Assembly (NCBI RefSeq): GCF_008330225.1
Contig: NZ_CP042466.1
Span: 310,001-374,000 of the forward strand
DNA length: 64,000 nucleotides
Direction of reading: 5' to 3'
DNA from: Geobacter sp. FeAm09
Lineage (GTDB): Bacteria > Desulfobacterota > Desulfuromonadia > Geobacterales > Pseudopelobacteraceae
Part shown: positions 34,649 to 45,401 of the stretch, one piece after another
Layout: each line of letters opens with the position of its first letter
How positions within the stretch are numbered: position 1 is the first letter of the stretch
Program-made: the position numbers and the translations under genes
The notes under the pieces: model-generated
What the model was told of the DNA's origin: nothing
Databases searched by the model: none
What the model saw: only the letters and a program-made list of their open reading frames with translations

Positions 34649-35821
34649 TTAATCCACTGACTTCCGCAGGAAGGTCGGGATGTCGTACTGGTCCTCGTCG
34701 TCCTCGATAAAGGAGACGGCCGGCCTGATGCGGGTGGTGCTCTCCGTCTGCTGACGGTCGCGGATATGGGTGGGGATGTCCAGCCACTTCTTGTTGGCCG
34801 GGGAGCTTTTCTCGCCCAACTGGGTGACGTTGTGCCGCAGGTCGCGGCCCCGTTCCATGTCGAAGCGGTCGCCGAAGCCGGTGACGATGGCGGTGACCTT
34901 GATCTCGTCGCCCAGGCTCTCGTCGATGACCACGCCGATGATGATGTTGGCGTCTTCGTGGACCTTCTCGTGGACGGTCTTGTTGACCGCGTCGAAGTCG
35001 TCCATGGTCATGGTGGCCGAGCCGGTGATGTTGACCAGCACGCCCTTGGCGCCGGAAACGTCGATATCTTCCAACAGCGGGCTCGAGATGGCACATTTGG
35101 CCGCTTCCACGGCGCGGTTTTCGCCGCTGGCGATGCCGATCCCCATCATGGCCATGCCGCGCTCGCTCATGATGGACTTGACATCGGCAAAGTCCACGTT
35201 GATGAAGCCGGAGGTGGTGATCAGGTCGGAAATGCCCTGCACAGCCTGGCGCAGGACGTCGTCGGACGGTTTGAAGGCGTCCAGGATGCCCAGGGAGCGG
35301 GGGGCGATATTGAGCAGGCGATCATTGGGGATGATGATCAGGGAGTCCACATGCTTCTTCAGCTCGCGGATGCCCTCTTCGGCCTTTGCCATGCGCTGCT
35401 TGCCCTCGCGGGAGAACGGCTTGGTGACGATGCCGACGGTCAGCGCCCCGGCTTCCTTGGCCGCTTCGGCGATGACCGGCGCCGCGCCGGTCCCGGTGCC
35501 GCCGCCCATGCCGGCGGCGATGAAGATCATGTCGGCGCCTTTGAGCATTTCGGTCATCTTCTCCCGGTCTTCAAGGGCCGCATCGCGCCCGATGTTGGGA
35601 TTGGCACCGGCCCCGAGCCCCTTGGTCAGCTGTCCGCCCAACTGCAGCTTGACCGGTGCCTTGGAGTGGCGCAACGCCTGGGCGTCGGTATTGGCAACGA
35701 TAAAATCGACTTTATGTATGTTATTGGCGATCATGGTGTTGACGGCATTGCCGCCGCCGCCGCCCACGCCGATCACCTTGATTACGGCACTTTGTTCAAT
35801 CGTTTCATCAAATTCGAACAT
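34649..35821 (-). CDS. ftsZ: Cell-division tubulin homologue FtsZ
   Basis: This is a 390-residue GTPase that forms the division ring. The tubulin signature [10 protein letters not shown] (about 106-115) and N-terminal [13 protein letters not shown] are intact. The conserved C-terminal peptide ([10 protein letters not shown]), which binds FtsA and ZipA-type tethers, is present after a variable linker. RBS AAGGGGGG lies 6-7 bases upstream of the ATG. It is the last gene of the dcw cluster and is separated from ftsA by a 309-bp gap that may hold its own promoter. Confidence 0.97.
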   Translation of the reverse strand: MFEFDETIEQSAVIKVIGVGGGGGNAVNTMIANNIHKVDFIVANTDAQALRHSKAPVKLQLGGQLTKGLGAGANPNIGRDAALEDREKMTEMLKGADMIFIAAGMGGGTGTGAAPVIAEAAKEAGALTVGIVTKPFSREGKQRMAKAEEGIRELKKHVDSLIIIPNDRLLNIAPRSLGILDAFKPSDDVLRQAVQGISDLITTSGFINVDFADVKSIMSERGMAMMGIGIASGENRAVEAAKCAISSPLLEDIDVSGAKGVLVNITGSATMTMDDFDAVNKTVHEKVHEDANIIIGVVIDESLGDEIKVTAIVTGFGDRFDMERGRDLRHNVTQLGEKSSPANKKWLDIPTHIRDRQQTESTTRIRPAVSFIEDDEDQYDIPTFLRKSVD

Positions 35822-36130
35822 TGTGGTCCCCCCTTAATAAATGGCAGATGCTTCTTGTCCCGTTGACACTGAAATGTAACCGCAATTGGCGCAAGAATCA
35901 AAGGAAAAATCATTAAAATCTTCGTAAAAATGGGGTGCCGTCAAATTCGGTTTGTCAGGCTCTGCAAGGGGTGGCTGCCCACGCCGGGCAGATCTCGGAG
36001 GGCATCGCGGGATCGGACGGAGACGAGAGAAAAGGCGCATGGAGACTGTTGTCTGCAACGGTTGACGAACGGCCATCGTAACCCCTCGTTCGACAATATG
36101 ATTCTGGGTTGCCGGGTTAACGGCGGCCTG
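35822..36130. other. ftsA-ftsZ intergenic gap
   Basis: This 309-bp gap has no credible gene. On the minus strand a weak sigma70-like pair (TTGATT, 35896-35901, and TACATT, 35873-35878, 17-bp spacing) lies about 55 bp upstream of ftsZ and could be an extra ftsZ promoter. The distal part (35950-36130) shows no clear structure. Confidence 0.5.
35873..35901 (-). promoter_or_regulatory. Possible internal ftsZ promoter
   Basis: TTGATT and TACATT are 17 bp apart on the minus strand, each matching 4 of 6 consensus bases, in an AT-rich part of the ftsA-ftsZ gap. Extra ftsZ promoters are common in other bacteria. The match is weak, so confidence is low. Confidence 0.35.
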
Positions 36131-37369
36131 TCAGAAAAACTCCCTGAACCATGTTTTCATCCGACGCACGGCGTTGCTGAAGATGCTGTCCTCCGACTTG
36201 CTGGTGGGGAATTCCCGGGCGCCGAAGTTGCGGCTGCCGTAGACGATGAGGCCGACGCCGGTGGCATAGACCGGCGAGTTGACCACGTCCACCAGGCCGC
36301 CGATCCGCTGGGGCAGGCCGCGGCGCACCGGCAGATTGAAGATCTGCTCGGCCAGTTCGGGCATCCCTTCCAGGATGCTGGAACCGCCGGTGATGACCAC
36401 GCCCGAGGCGATGGAATCCTCCAGGCCGGATTTGATGATCTCCCGGTTCACCAGGGTGAACATCTCCTCCACGCGGGGGCCCAGGATCTCGCACAGCACG
36501 TTGCGGGACAGCTCCCGCGGCTTGCGGCCGCCGACGCTGGGCACTTCGATCTTGTCGTCCTTGCCCACCAGCGCCGAGAGACAGCAGCCGTACTTCTGCT
36601 TGATCTTTTCCGCCTCGGCCATGGGGGTGCGCAGGCCGACGGCGATGTCGTTGGTCAGGTGGTTGCCGCCGAGGGAAAGCACGGAGGTATATTTGATGGC
36701 CCCTTCGGAGAAGATGGCGATGTCGGTGGTGCCGCCGCCGATATCCACCAGGCAGACCCCCAGTTCCTTCTCGTCGGCCGACAGGACGGCTTCGGAGGAG
36801 GCCAACTGCTCCAGCACGATGTCGGCCACGTCCAGGCCGGCCCGGTTGCAGGACTTGACGATGTTCTGGGCACTGGCCACGGCGCCGGTGACGATGTGCA
36901 CCTTGGCCTCCAGGCGGACGCCGCTCATGCCGAGCGGCTCGCGGATGCCGTCCTGTTCGTCGATGATGAATTCCTGCGGCAGGATGTGGATCACCTCGCG
37001 GTCCATGGGGATGGCGATGGCCTTGGCGGCGTCGATCACCCGGCGCACGTCTTCCTGGGCCACCTCGCGATTCTTGATGGCGATCACCCCCTGGGAGTTG
37101 ATCCCCTTGATGTGGCCGCCGGCGATACCGGCATACACCGACTTGATCTCGCAGCCGGCCATCAGTTCGGCCTCGTCGATGGCCTTGCGGATGGAGGCAA
37201 CCGTGCTTTCGATATTGATCACCACCCCTTTGCGCAAGCCGCTGGACGGGCTGGTGCCGATGCCGACGATGTCGATGCCGTCCTCCGTGACATTACCTAC
37301 AATGGCACAGATTTTGGTGGTGCCGATATCGAGACCGACAATCAGATTATCTCTTTTGGTTGCTGACAT
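36131..37369 (-). CDS. ftsA: Cell-division actin homologue FtsA
   Basis: This 412-residue actin-fold ATPase tethers FtsZ to the membrane. Phosphate-binding motifs are LIVGLDIGTTKICAIVG near the start, VDIGGGTTDIAIF (about 203-215) and GGSSILEGM (about 337). The C-terminal amphipathic helix (NAVRRMKTWFREFF) that anchors it to the membrane is present. It lies 33 bp downstream of ftsQ. Confidence 0.96.
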   Translation of the reverse strand: MSATKRDNLIVGLDIGTTKICAIVGNVTEDGIDIVGIGTSPSSGLRKGVVINIESTVASIRKAIDEAELMAGCEIKSVYAGIAGGHIKGINSQGVIAIKNREVAQEDVRRVIDAAKAIAIPMDREVIHILPQEFIIDEQDGIREPLGMSGVRLEAKVHIVTGAVASAQNIVKSCNRAGLDVADIVLEQLASSEAVLSADEKELGVCLVDIGGGTTDIAIFSEGAIKYTSVLSLGGNHLTNDIAVGLRTPMAEAEKIKQKYGCCLSALVGKDDKIEVPSVGGRKPRELSRNVLCEILGPRVEEMFTLVNREIIKSGLEDSIASGVVITGGSSILEGMPELAEQIFNLPVRRGLPQRIGGLVDVVNSPVYATGVGLIVYGSRNFGAREFPTSKSEDSIFSNAVRRMKTWFREFF

Positions 37370-37402
37370 GCGCCCCCCTGCCTCATATGAAAATAGTAGT
37401 CG

Positions 37403-38227
37403 TTACCCTTTTTTTACCACGATCTTGTCGTTGTAATCGAGATCGATGTAGTGCAGCGTGGCTCGCTGGGCCATGAGCTCGCGGTAGATGCGGGCGAACC
37501 GGTCGACCTTGGCGGCGAAGTCGCCGGAACCGATCTTCACCGGGAGTGCACCGGAAGAGGTAAACATGGTGAATCCGTAGCCCTTATCGTAATGAATCTC
37601 CGATACATCTGCAAGGATAAATGCGCCTTTTTCCCGCAAAATCGTGAGCAGGTCGCAGGTCGCTTTCAGGGCTTCCCGGGTCCCGGCCGGGTCGGTGTTC
37701 AGGTCCTCTTCGCTGAAGCCGGTGATCACCGGATAGTCCAGGCGGTCCCCCTGGTTGAGCACCTTGAAGATGTTGCCCTTGGTGTCCAGGTAGTAGATGA
37801 ACCCCATGTTGACCACGGCCAGCGGCTCGCGCTCGGTGACGGCGATGGAAAGGCCGTCCGGGAGGTAGCGCCTGATGCGGACCGACTCGATCCAGGGGTT
37901 GCGCATGAGGTGCTCGCCCATGAGTTTCAGATTCATGCGCAGCAGGTCGCGCCCCGGTTCGGCGCCGGCGATGGCCAGGATCTCCTCCCGGGTCAGGCGC
38001 CGGGAATTGGAAACCTCCACGTTCTTGAGCCGGAAAAAGGTTGCGGAGGAAAAGGCCCGATAGATGCCGAAGCATACCGCGCAGACCAACGCCACACCGC
38101 TCAGGCCAAGGGCAACCTTGCCCAGGGGGCGCAGGTATTTCTTCAGGTCCAGCGGTTGGCGCTGGATCTTGACCTTGTTGGCGGCCACCTTTTTGCGGTG
38201 GTATGGCGAGGCTGCGAAATCGCGCAT
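37403..38227 (-). CDS. ftsQ: Cell-division protein FtsQ
   Basis: This is a 274-residue bitopic membrane protein: a basic cytoplasmic N-terminus, one TM helix (about 45-66, VALGLSGVALVCAVCFGIY), a POTRA domain (about 70-140, FFRLKNVEVSNSRRLTREEILAIAG) and a C-terminal FtsQ/DivIB domain. It bridges early and late divisome proteins in the periplasm. The ATG at 38227 gives the expected short cytoplasmic tail; longer forms run into ddl. Confidence 0.93.
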   Translation of the reverse strand: MRDFAASPYHRKKVAANKVKIQRQPLDLKKYLRPLGKVALGLSGVALVCAVCFGIYRAFSSATFFRLKNVEVSNSRRLTREEILAIAGAEPGRDLLRMNLKLMGEHLMRNPWIESVRIRRYLPDGLSIAVTEREPLAVVNMGFIYYLDTKGNIFKVLNQGDRLDYPVITGFSEEDLNTDPAGTREALKATCDLLTILREKGAFILADVSEIHYDKGYGFTMFTSSGALPVKIGSGDFAAKVDRFARIYRELMAQRATLHYIDLDYNDKIVVKKG

Positions 38228-38229
38228 CT

Positions 38230-39153
38230 TCAGTCTGCCTTGATGGAGAGTGTTGCCGAATCGATGATGCGTGCCACCAGCGTCTCGAAGGAAAGCCCGG
38301 CGCCCTTGGCGGCGATCTCCGGCAAAAGCGACAGGGCGGTCATGCCGGGCAGGGTGTTGACCTCCAGGACGTAGCACTCCCCTGCCGCGGTGACCAACAG
38401 GTCAACCCGGCTGTAGCCGCTGCATCCCAGGGAACGGTGGGCCGCCAGACCGGTCAGCAGCGCCTTTTCGTACAGCTGTTTGTCCAGGCGCGCCGGAAAG
38501 ATGTGCTCCGCCATGCCGTCGGTGTACTTGGCCTCGTAATCGTAGAATTCACCCTTGGGTACGATCTCGATGGCGCCCACGGGGCGGTCTTCCAGGATGC
38601 CGACCTGCACCTCCTGTCCCTTGATGTACTGCTCCACCAGGATCTCGTTGTCGTGGCGGAAGGCCAGCTCAAGGGCCGGCGCCAGCTGCTCCTCCTCCTT
38701 GACGATGGAGATCCCCACCGACGAGCCCTCCTGCACCGGTTTCACCACCAGGGGGAGGCCGAAGGGAAGCTCGGGGAGCCGCACCGCCTCGCCCCGGCGG
38801 AAATGGCGGAAAGGGGCCGTCAGGATGCCGTTCGCCGCGAAGGTCTGCTTGCTGAAGAGCTTGTGCATGGCCAGGGCGCTGGCCAGGACCCCGGAGCCGG
38901 TATAGGGGATCTGCAGCAGCTCCAGAAGCCCCTGGATGCAGCCGTCCTCGCCATAGCGGCCGTGCAGGGCGATGAAGGCCGCCTGGACCCCCTCCCGTTC
39001 AAGCACCGCCGCCAAGTCGCGGCCCACGTCGATGGCCACGGCGTCGTACCCCTGGGCGAGCAGGGCCCGGTGCACGGCCGCGCCGCTGTTCAGCGACACC
39101 TCCCGCTCCGCCGAGAGCCCACCCATCAGTACGCCGATTCTTTTGTCTCTCAT
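38230..39153 (-). CDS. ddl: D-alanine--D-alanine ligase
   Basis: This 307-residue ATP-grasp enzyme joins two D-Ala for the peptidoglycan precursor. Motifs are [50 protein letters not shown], and [15 protein letters not shown] near the C-terminus. The ATG at 39153 overlaps the murB stop (ATGA), and ftsQ starts 2 bp after its stop. The length is normal. Confidence 0.95.
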   Translation of the reverse strand: MRDKRIGVLMGGLSAEREVSLNSGAAVHRALLAQGYDAVAIDVGRDLAAVLEREGVQAAFIALHGRYGEDGCIQGLLELLQIPYTGSGVLASALAMHKLFSKQTFAANGILTAPFRHFRRGEAVRLPELPFGLPLVVKPVQEGSSVGISIVKEEEQLAPALELAFRHDNEILVEQYIKGQEVQVGILEDRPVGAIEIVPKGEFYDYEAKYTDGMAEHIFPARLDKQLYEKALLTGLAAHRSLGCSGYSRVDLLVTAAGECYVLEVNTLPGMTALSLLPEIAAKGAGLSFETLVARIIDSATLSIKAD

Positions 39154-40045
39154 GGTTCCTCTCCTACGATCCTGACCTCTTCTTCGAGCTGTACGCCGGA
39201 TGCCGCCAGCACCGCCTCCTTGACCTTTTCGGCCAGTGCCAGGAAGTCGGCCGCCGTGGCCCCGCCGCGGTTGATCAGGAAATTGCTGTGCACTTCCGAC
39301 ACCTGGGCTCCCCCCACCGCGAGGCCGCGCAGGCCGGCCCCGTCGATCAGCCGCCAGGCGGCCTGGCCGGCGGGGTTCTTGAAGAACGACCCGGCGCTGG
39401 GAAAGCCCACGTTGTGCTTTGTGCGCCGCAGCTCCGTATCCTTGCGGATCTCCTCCTCGGTCTGCTGAGGGTTGCATGCCACGAGCCGGAACTGGGCTGC
39501 CAGCACGATCGCCCCTGCCGGCAGCGTCAGGCGGCGGTAACCGTAATCCAACTCCTCCCGGCGGTACTCGGCAACCGCGTCCCCCTCCAGGAGCGTCAGG
39601 GATTCCAGTCGTTCCAGTACCCCCGAACCGTAGGCCCCGGCATTCATTTTGACCGCCCCCCCCACCGTCCCGGGGATGCCGGAGATGTAGCCGATGCCCC
39701 CCAGGCCCCGCTCCTGGGCGAAGCGCACCAGCGCCAGGTTTTCCGCCCCGGCCTCGGCCCGCACCAGCCGTTCCCCCGCCTCGCTGATCCGGTTGAAGCG
39801 CGCCAGGGAGATCACCGCTCCCCGGATGCCGCCGTCCCGCACCAGCAGGTTGTAGCCCCGGCCGATGGCCAGCCAGGGTGCGCGCCGCTCTTTCAGGGCG
39901 CGCACCAGGGCCAGCAGGTCGTCCGCGTCCTCCGGCTCGGCGTACAGGTCGGCTGGTCCTCCCACCTTGAGGGAGGTATGCCGGCTCATGGGCTCGTTAT
40001 GGAGCAGCAGGCCCCGTATGCTGACGTTCTCCAGGTTCAGGTCAT
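39150..40045 (-). CDS. murB: UDP-N-acetylenolpyruvoylglucosamine reductase, start region anomalous
   Basis: MurB is a FAD/NADPH enzyme that reduces UDP-GlcNAc-enolpyruvate. [45 protein letters not shown] and GSFFKNP fit it. The only in-frame start is the ATG at 39989 (279 residues), with a poor RBS. An ATG at 40045 overlapping the murC stop would give a natural extension ([16 protein letters not shown]), but it is out of frame by one base. The 40045-39150 span is 896 bp, one short of a multiple of three, suggesting a missing base. The enzyme core is intact either way. Confidence 0.88.
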
Positions 40046-41418
40046 GCCTCCAGCCGTTTGACCAGCGCCTCGCCCTGCTGCCAGATGCTCCCGGCCCCGA
40101 GGGTGATGACGATGTCCCCTTCCCTGACGATCCCGGCCAGGTGTTCGGGGAGCAGTTCCCGGTCGGCGATGTAGGTCACGTCCTTCTGGCCGTGGCGCCG
40201 GATCTCTTGGGAGAGCCGTTCGGCGTTCGCCCCCTCGATGGGCTGTTCGCCGGCGGCGTACACGTCGGTCAGGATCAGGACGTCGGCGTCGTAGAAGGCG
40301 GTGACGAACTCGTTGAACAGCTCGTGGGTGCGGCTGTAGCGATGGGGCTGGAAGGCCGCGATGATGCGCCGCTCCGGCCACCCCTGGCGCGCCGCCGCCA
40401 GGGTCGCCTTGATCTCGGCCGGATGGTGGCCGTAGTCGTCCACCACCATGATCCCGCGGGGTTCCCCCTTGACCGTGAAGCGCCGGCCCACCCCCCCGAA
40501 GGCGGCGAATCCCTCCTGGATGGCGGTGAACGGTATGTCCAGTTCCAGGGCCACCGCGATGCAGGCCATGGCGTTGAGCACGTTGTGTGAGCCGGGCATG
40601 GGAAAGGTGATCTCGCCCAGCCGGTACCCCTTGTAGTGGGCCACGAAGGAGGTGCTGAAGCCGTCGTGCCTGACATGGGTGGCGCGGATGTCGGCCTGGG
40701 AGGAGAGGCCGTAGGTCATGTAGCGCTTCTTCACCCGGGGCAGGATCTCCCGGATGTTCCTGTCGTCCAGGCAGAGCACGGCCAGGCCGTAAAACGGCAC
40801 CTTGTTGATGAACTCCACGAAGGTGTCCTTGATCTCGTCGATGCCGCCGGCATAGTGGTCCAGGTGGTCGGCGTCGATATTGGTCACCACGGCGATGGTG
40901 GGGGAGAGCACCAGGAAGGAGCCGTCCGATTCGTCGGCCTCGGCCACCAGGAACTGCCCCTGTCCGAGCCGGGCGTTGGTGCCGATGGCGTTCAGCTTGC
41001 CGCCGATGACGATGGTCGGGTCGATGCCGGCATGGCCCAGGATGGAGGCGGCCATGGAGGTGGTGGTGGTCTTGCCGTGGGTGCCGGCGATGGCGATGCC
41101 GTATTTCATGCGCATCAGTTCCGCCAGCATCTCGGCCCGGGGGATGACCGGCACGTGCAGGCGCTTGGCCTCCACCACCTCGGGGTTGTCGTCGTGCACG
41201 GCAGAGGAGATCACCACCACGTCGCTGCTCTTCAGGTTTTCGGCCTTATGGCCGATGCCGATCTCGGCCCCCAGGGAGGCGAGGCGTTCCGTGGTGTCGG
41301 AGCTGCGCAGGTCGGAGCCGGACACCTTGTATCCCAGGTTGATGAGCACCTCGGCGATGCCGCTCATGCCGATGCCGCCGATGCCGACGAAGTGGATTCT
41401 TTCTATTTTACCGTACAT
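40042..41418 (-). CDS. murC: UDP-N-acetylmuramate--L-alanine ligase
   Basis: This 458-residue Mur ligase adds the first L-Ala to UDP-MurNAc. [17 protein letters not shown] is the N-terminal nucleotide-sugar site, [10 protein letters not shown] the ATP P-loop (about 114), ADESDGSFL the central region and [14 protein letters not shown] the C-domain. The ATG at 41418 has AAGGTG about 6 bases upstream. It is preceded by family-1 repeat copy C, which separates it from murG. Confidence 0.96.
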   Translation of the reverse strand: MYGKIERIHFVGIGGIGMSGIAEVLINLGYKVSGSDLRSSDTTERLASLGAEIGIGHKAENLKSSDVVVISSAVHDDNPEVVEAKRLHVPVIPRAEMLAELMRMKYGIAIAGTHGKTTTTSMAASILGHAGIDPTIVIGGKLNAIGTNARLGQGQFLVAEADESDGSFLVLSPTIAVVTNIDADHLDHYAGGIDEIKDTFVEFINKVPFYGLAVLCLDDRNIREILPRVKKRYMTYGLSSQADIRATHVRHDGFSTSFVAHYKGYRLGEITFPMPGSHNVLNAMACIAVALELDIPFTAIQEGFAAFGGVGRRFTVKGEPRGIMVVDDYGHHPAEIKATLAAARQGWPERRIIAAFQPHRYSRTHELFNEFVTAFYDADVLILTDVYAAGEQPIEGANAERLSQEIRRHGQKDVTYIADRELLPEHLAGIVREGDIVITLGAGSIWQQGEALVKRLEA

Positions 41419-41431
41419 GGGGGACACCTTC

Positions 41432-41548
41432 TTTGCCACAGAGCCACAGAGACACCGAGAACATCTGAAACAAATCATTCTTTTGGATAAACCCTAATCC
41501 CTTACTCATCAGGTTTCCTCTGTGTCTCCGTGGCTCTGTGGCAGATTT
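41432..41548. repeat. Inverted-repeat intergenic element, family 1, copy C
   Basis: The left arm (TTTGCCACAGAGCCACAGAGACAC) and right arm (TGTGTCTCCGTGGCTCTGTGGCAGA) are inverted, with about 65 bases between. The arms are the same CCACxGAG theme as copies A and B but closer to copies D and E in the outer bases (GCCAC/GTGGCAGAT). It fills the murG-murC gap. Confidence 0.8.
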
Positions 41549-41580
41549 TGAATTTACTCAGCAGCAGATTTAAAGTTCTT

Positions 41581-42696
41581 TTATAGTCTCTTCATCATTT
41601 CATCCACGATGATCCGGGCCGCGTCCAGGCGGGCCAGCCCGAAGGCCAGTGCCCCGGCGCGCTGCACCGTTTCCGGGTTTTCGGCCAGTTCGTGGATGAT
41701 CCCGGCCAAACGCTCGCCCGACAGCTCCCGCTCCAGCAGCATGAAACCGGCCCCCTTCTTGAGGAACGCCTCGGCATTCCTGCGCTGGTGGTCGTCCACC
41801 GCAAAGGGGAAGGGGATGAACAGGCAGGCCTTGCCGCAGGCGGTTACCTCGGCGATGGTGGTGGCCCCGGCGCGGCAGATCACCAGATCGGCCTGACGGT
41901 AGGCCGCGGCCATGTCCTGGATGAACGGCATGACGCTGGCGGTGAAGCCGTGGTCGCGGTAGGCCCGGGCCACCTCGGGCGCGTCCTTCTCGCCGGTCTG
42001 GTGGGTGATCTCCAGCCGGGCGGCGTAGCGTTCCAGATGGGGCAGCGCCCCCAACATGGCCATGTTGATGGCGTGAGCCCCCTGGCTGCCGCCGAAGATG
42101 AAGAGGCGGAAGGGGCCTGCCTCGCCGTTCCCGTTCAGTTGTCGGGGCATCTCCGCCAGGGAGGGGGGAGTCTGTTCCGCCACCACCTCCAGGATTTGCC
42201 GCCGCAACGGATTCCCGGTCAGGAGCGTCTTCCCCTTGGGGAAAAAATGGGCCGACTCGTCCAGGGTGATGAACACCCGGTCGGCAAACCGCGCCAGCAG
42301 GCGGTTGGTGAGGCCGGGGATGGCGTTCTGCTCGTGGATGAAGCAGGGGAGCCGCATGCCGCGGGCCGCCAGCACCATGGGCAGCGAGGCGTACCCCCCC
42401 ACGCCCATCACCATGTCCGGGCGCCAGGCCTTCAGTATCTTGCGGGACTGGGCGTAGCCGTACAGCATCATGGCCGTCCCCCTGAGCTGGCTCATGCCCC
42501 CCTTGCCGCGGATGCCGGCCGCCGAGATCAGCTCCAGCCGGTAGCCGGCCGCCGGGACGGCGCGGGCCTCGATGCCCCGTTCGGTGCCGACGAACAGCAC
42601 CTCGTTGGCCGGGTCCCGGGCCAGGAACTCCTCGGCTACGGCGATGCCGGGAAAGAGGTGGCCGCCGGTGCCGCCGCCGGCAATCAGCAGTCTCAT
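41581..42696 (-). CDS. murG: UDP-GlcNAc:lipid I N-acetylglucosamine transferase MurG
   Basis: This is a 371-residue GT-B glycosyltransferase at the inner face of the membrane that makes lipid II. GGGTGGHLFPGIAVAEEF opens the protein, FGGSQGAHAIN marks the interdomain loop, and ICRAGATTIAEV plus LFIPFPFAVDDHQRRNAE form the UDP-GlcNAc site. Its start overlaps the ftsW stop by four bases. Confidence 0.96.
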   Translation of the reverse strand: MRLLIAGGGTGGHLFPGIAVAEEFLARDPANEVLFVGTERGIEARAVPAAGYRLELISAAGIRGKGGMSQLRGTAMMLYGYAQSRKILKAWRPDMVMGVGGYASLPMVLAARGMRLPCFIHEQNAIPGLTNRLLARFADRVFITLDESAHFFPKGKTLLTGNPLRRQILEVVAEQTPPSLAEMPRQLNGNGEAGPFRLFIFGGSQGAHAINMAMLGALPHLERYAARLEITHQTGEKDAPEVARAYRDHGFTASVMPFIQDMAAAYRQADLVICRAGATTIAEVTACGKACLFIPFPFAVDDHQRRNAEAFLKKGAGFMLLERELSGERLAGIIHELAENPETVQRAGALAFGLARLDAARIIVDEMMKRL

Positions 42697-43817
42697 GGTT
42701 CCTCCTTCAGGCTGATGGGTGCAATCTTCAGCCCCGAGGAGATATTGAGCAGGATGCCCACGGCGAACAGGCTGATCAGCAGCGAACTGCCGCCGTAGCT
42801 GATAAAGGGGAGCGCCAGCCCCTTGGTGGGGAGCAGGCCGGTCACGACCCCCATGTTGACCGTGGCCTCGATGCCGAACAGCACGGCGATCCCCAGGGCC
42901 AGAAAACGGCCGAAGATGTCGGGCGCGGCCACGGCGATGCGCATGGCGCGCTGCACCAGCAGGAAGAACATGCCGATGATCACCACCACCCCCAGAAACC
43001 CCAGCTCCTCCCCCACCACGGAGAGGATGAAGTCGGTGTGGGCCTCGGGGAGGTAGAAGAGTTTCTGTTTCCCCTCGCCCAGTCCCTGGCCGAAGACCCC
43101 GCCGGTCCCCAGGGCCAGCCAGGACTGGATGATCTGGAAGCCTTTCCCCTCGGGGTCGCTCCAGGGGTTGAGGAAGGCCTCCATGCGTCCCTTGTGGTAG
43201 CCCCGGCTCAGTTTGTACACCAGAAAGGGGAGGGCCAGGAGCAGCATGGAGAAGATGTACACCAGCCGCGTCCCCGCCGCGAAGAGCATGACCATGGCCA
43301 CGAACGCCAGGGTGAGCGCCCCCCCCAGGTCCGGTTGGAGGACCAAAAAGCCGATGAGGAACATGAGCACGATCATGTAGGGGATGAAGCCGGCGGTCAG
43401 GGATTTGACCTTGTCCTGCTTCTTGTCCAGGGAATAGGCCATGTACATGATCAGGGCCAGCTTGGCCATCTCCGACGGCTGTAGGTTGAAGCCGGGCAGC
43501 TTGATCCAGCGGGACGAGCCGCCGGCCTTGCCGCCGATGCCCGGTATCAGCACCAGGACGAGCAGCACCAGGCAGAGCAGGAGCCCCGGCACGGCCACCC
43601 GCTTCCAGGTGTGGTAATCGACCCGCATCACCAGCAGCATGATGCCGAAGCCCAACAGGGCGAACAGCCCCTGGCGCTTGAGGAAGAAGAAGCCGTCGTG
43701 GAAGCGTTTGGCGGCCATGACCGACGACGCCGAATAGACCATCACCACCCCGAAGCAGGTCAGGGCAATGGCCATGAGCATGATCACCAGATCGTATTCG
43801 TCGAGTTTTTTGAACAT
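42693..43817 (-). CDS. ftsW: SEDS-family division glycosyltransferase FtsW
   Basis: This is a 374-residue, about 10-TM peptidoglycan polymerase of the SEDS family working with FtsI. MVYSASSVMAA, LQPSEMAKLALIMYMA, LQPDLGGALTL and LPFISYGGSSLL are typical. The ATG at 43817 gives the usual short cytoplasmic tail; a longer form from 43910 would overlap murD and add a Gly/Pro-rich tail read from a hairpin, which I consider unlikely. Confidence 0.94.
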   Translation of the reverse strand: MFKKLDEYDLVIMLMAIALTCFGVVMVYSASSVMAAKRFHDGFFFLKRQGLFALLGFGIMLLVMRVDYHTWKRVAVPGLLLCLVLLVLVLIPGIGGKAGGSSRWIKLPGFNLQPSEMAKLALIMYMAYSLDKKQDKVKSLTAGFIPYMIVLMFLIGFLVLQPDLGGALTLAFVAMVMLFAAGTRLVYIFSMLLLALPFLVYKLSRGYHKGRMEAFLNPWSDPEGKGFQIIQSWLALGTGGVFGQGLGEGKQKLFYLPEAHTDFILSVVGEELGFLGVVVIIGMFFLLVQRAMRIAVAAPDIFGRFLALGIAVLFGIEATVNMGVVTGLLPTKGLALPFISYGGSSLLISLFAVGILLNISSGLKIAPISLKEEP

Positions 43818-43863
43818 GGTGCTGTTTCCCGTGGGCCCCCCTGCGGGGGCACCCTCCCCCCTG

Positions 43864-45204
43864 CTAGAGCGCCTGTACCGCTGCAATATACCGCTGAGCC
43901 CGTTCTTCATAGCCGCTGAACATGTCGAAGCTGGAGCAGGCCGGCGACATGAGGACGGTCCCCCCCGGTTCCGTGATCCGGGCCGCCAGGGCGACCGCCT
44001 CTTCCAGGGTCGCAGCCAGGCGGGTGTCGGTGAGCGCCCCCAGCTCGGCCTGCATGCGGCCGGCCGCTTCGCCGATCAGGACCAGGTGCCGCACCCGCTC
44101 CCGCACCAGGGGCGCCAGGGGGGCATAGGAGCCGCCCTTGTCCTTGCCCCCGGCGATCAGAGTGATGGTGTCGAAGCTCTCCAGCGCCTTTTCCACGCTC
44201 CCCACATTGGTGGCCTTGCTGTCTTCGTAATAGCGGACGCCGTTCTTCTCGGCCACGAACTCCATGCGGTGGTGCAGCGCCCCGAATCCGCTGACGGCCC
44301 GGAAACTGTCGTCCGGGCGGCAGCCCAAGAGCAGGCCGCAGGCCAGGGCGGCCATGATGTTCTCCAGGTTATGCACCCCCTGGAGGCGGATATCCCCGGC
44401 GGGGAAACGCTCCTCCCGGCCGTTGTGGCGGCAGACGATCACGCCGTCACGGTGGAAGATCCCCTCCGTCAACTCCTGCCTGCGGCTGAAGGGGAACAGG
44501 TGCGCCCGCAGCCCCTGGGCGTAGCGCCACACCAGCGCGTCGTCCCGGTTGACCACGGCAAAGTCCGTGGCTTCCTGGTTCTCGAAGATGCGCAGCTTGG
44601 CGTCGATATATTCCTGGTAGGTGGCATAGCGGTCCAGGTGGTCCTCGCTCAGGTTCAGCAGGGCCGCCACCCGGGGCCGGAAGGTGCCGATCCACTCCAG
44701 CTGGAACGAACTGATCTCCGCAACCACCCGGTCCACCGCTTCGCCCGATTCCACCAGTTCGATCAGCGGATTGCCGATGTTGCCCCCCACAAAGGTGCGA
44801 TAGCCATTGGCTTTAAATATCTCGCCGGCCAGGGTGGTGGTGGTGGTCTTGCCGTTGGTGCCGGTGATGGCCACGAGCGGTGCGTCGATGAAGCGCGCAG
44901 CCAGTTCGATCTCGCTGACGATCTCCCGGTCGGCGGCCGCGGCCTTTACCAGCAGGGGGTGGTCTTGGGGCACGCCGGGCGAGACCACGACCAGGTCGGC
45001 ACCGGTGAAGTCCCGCTCGTCGTGGCGGCCCAGCACCTTCCGGATGTCGCAGGCCGCCAGTTCCGCCAGTTGGGTCGCCAGGGCCGCTTCGTCGCGCATG
45101 TCGGTCACGGTGACGCGGGCGCCCCGCGCGGCCAGGAAGCGGGCGCAGGCGACGCCGGTCTTGGCCAGGCCCACGACGAGGATGTTTTTATTGCTCAGTT
45201 CCAT
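43864..45204 (-). CDS. murD: UDP-N-acetylmuramoyl-L-alanine--D-glutamate ligase
   Basis: This 446-residue Mur ligase adds D-Glu. [17 protein letters not shown] is the N-terminal site, [15 protein letters not shown] the P-loop (about 114), [11 protein letters not shown] the central motif and [15 protein letters not shown] the C-domain. The ATG at 45204 has AAAGG about 7 bases upstream. It follows family-1 repeat copy D, which separates it from mraY. Confidence 0.96.
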   Translation of the reverse strand: MELSNKNILVVGLAKTGVACARFLAARGARVTVTDMRDEAALATQLAELAACDIRKVLGRHDERDFTGADLVVVSPGVPQDHPLLVKAAAADREIVSEIELAARFIDAPLVAITGTNGKTTTTTLAGEIFKANGYRTFVGGNIGNPLIELVESGEAVDRVVAEISSFQLEWIGTFRPRVAALLNLSEDHLDRYATYQEYIDAKLRIFENQEATDFAVVNRDDALVWRYAQGLRAHLFPFSRRQELTEGIFHRDGVIVCRHNGREERFPAGDIRLQGVHNLENIMAALACGLLLGCRPDDSFRAVSGFGALHHRMEFVAEKNGVRYYEDSKATNVGSVEKALESFDTITLIAGGKDKGGSYAPLAPLVRERVRHLVLIGEAAGRMQAELGALTDTRLAATLEEAVALAARITEPGGTVLMSPACSSFDMFSGYEERAQRYIAAVQAL

Positions 45205-45218
45205 AGGAATACCTTTAT

Positions 45219-45397
45219 TTTTGCCACGGAGCCACAGCGGCCCGGAGAACATCTTTGCAAACCATTCAGACGTCTCTATTCTTCTTGCCCTTTACCTGCG
45301 GGATAGTAATTCATCCCTTTCGCAAAAAAACATCATGCGTCCAATAGAGGGATTTTCTCCAGCCTTTCTCCGCGTCTCTGTGGTTCCGTGGCAGATC
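45219..45397. repeat. Inverted-repeat intergenic element, family 1, copy D
   Basis: The left arm (TTTGCCACGGAGCCACAG, 45219 on) and the right arm (CGTCTCTGTGGTTCCGTGGCAGATC, to about 45397) are inverted, with a longer interior (about 130 bases) that contains a stretch of lower GC. It lies between mraY and murD. The arms are less perfect than in copy B. Confidence 0.75.
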
Positions 45398-45401
45398 GAA
45401 T

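Noticed and set aside
43818-43910. 31-residue longer FtsW N-terminus
   Set aside because: It would overlap murD, is Gly/Pro-rich and partly read from a GC hairpin; the ATG at 43817 matches the family.
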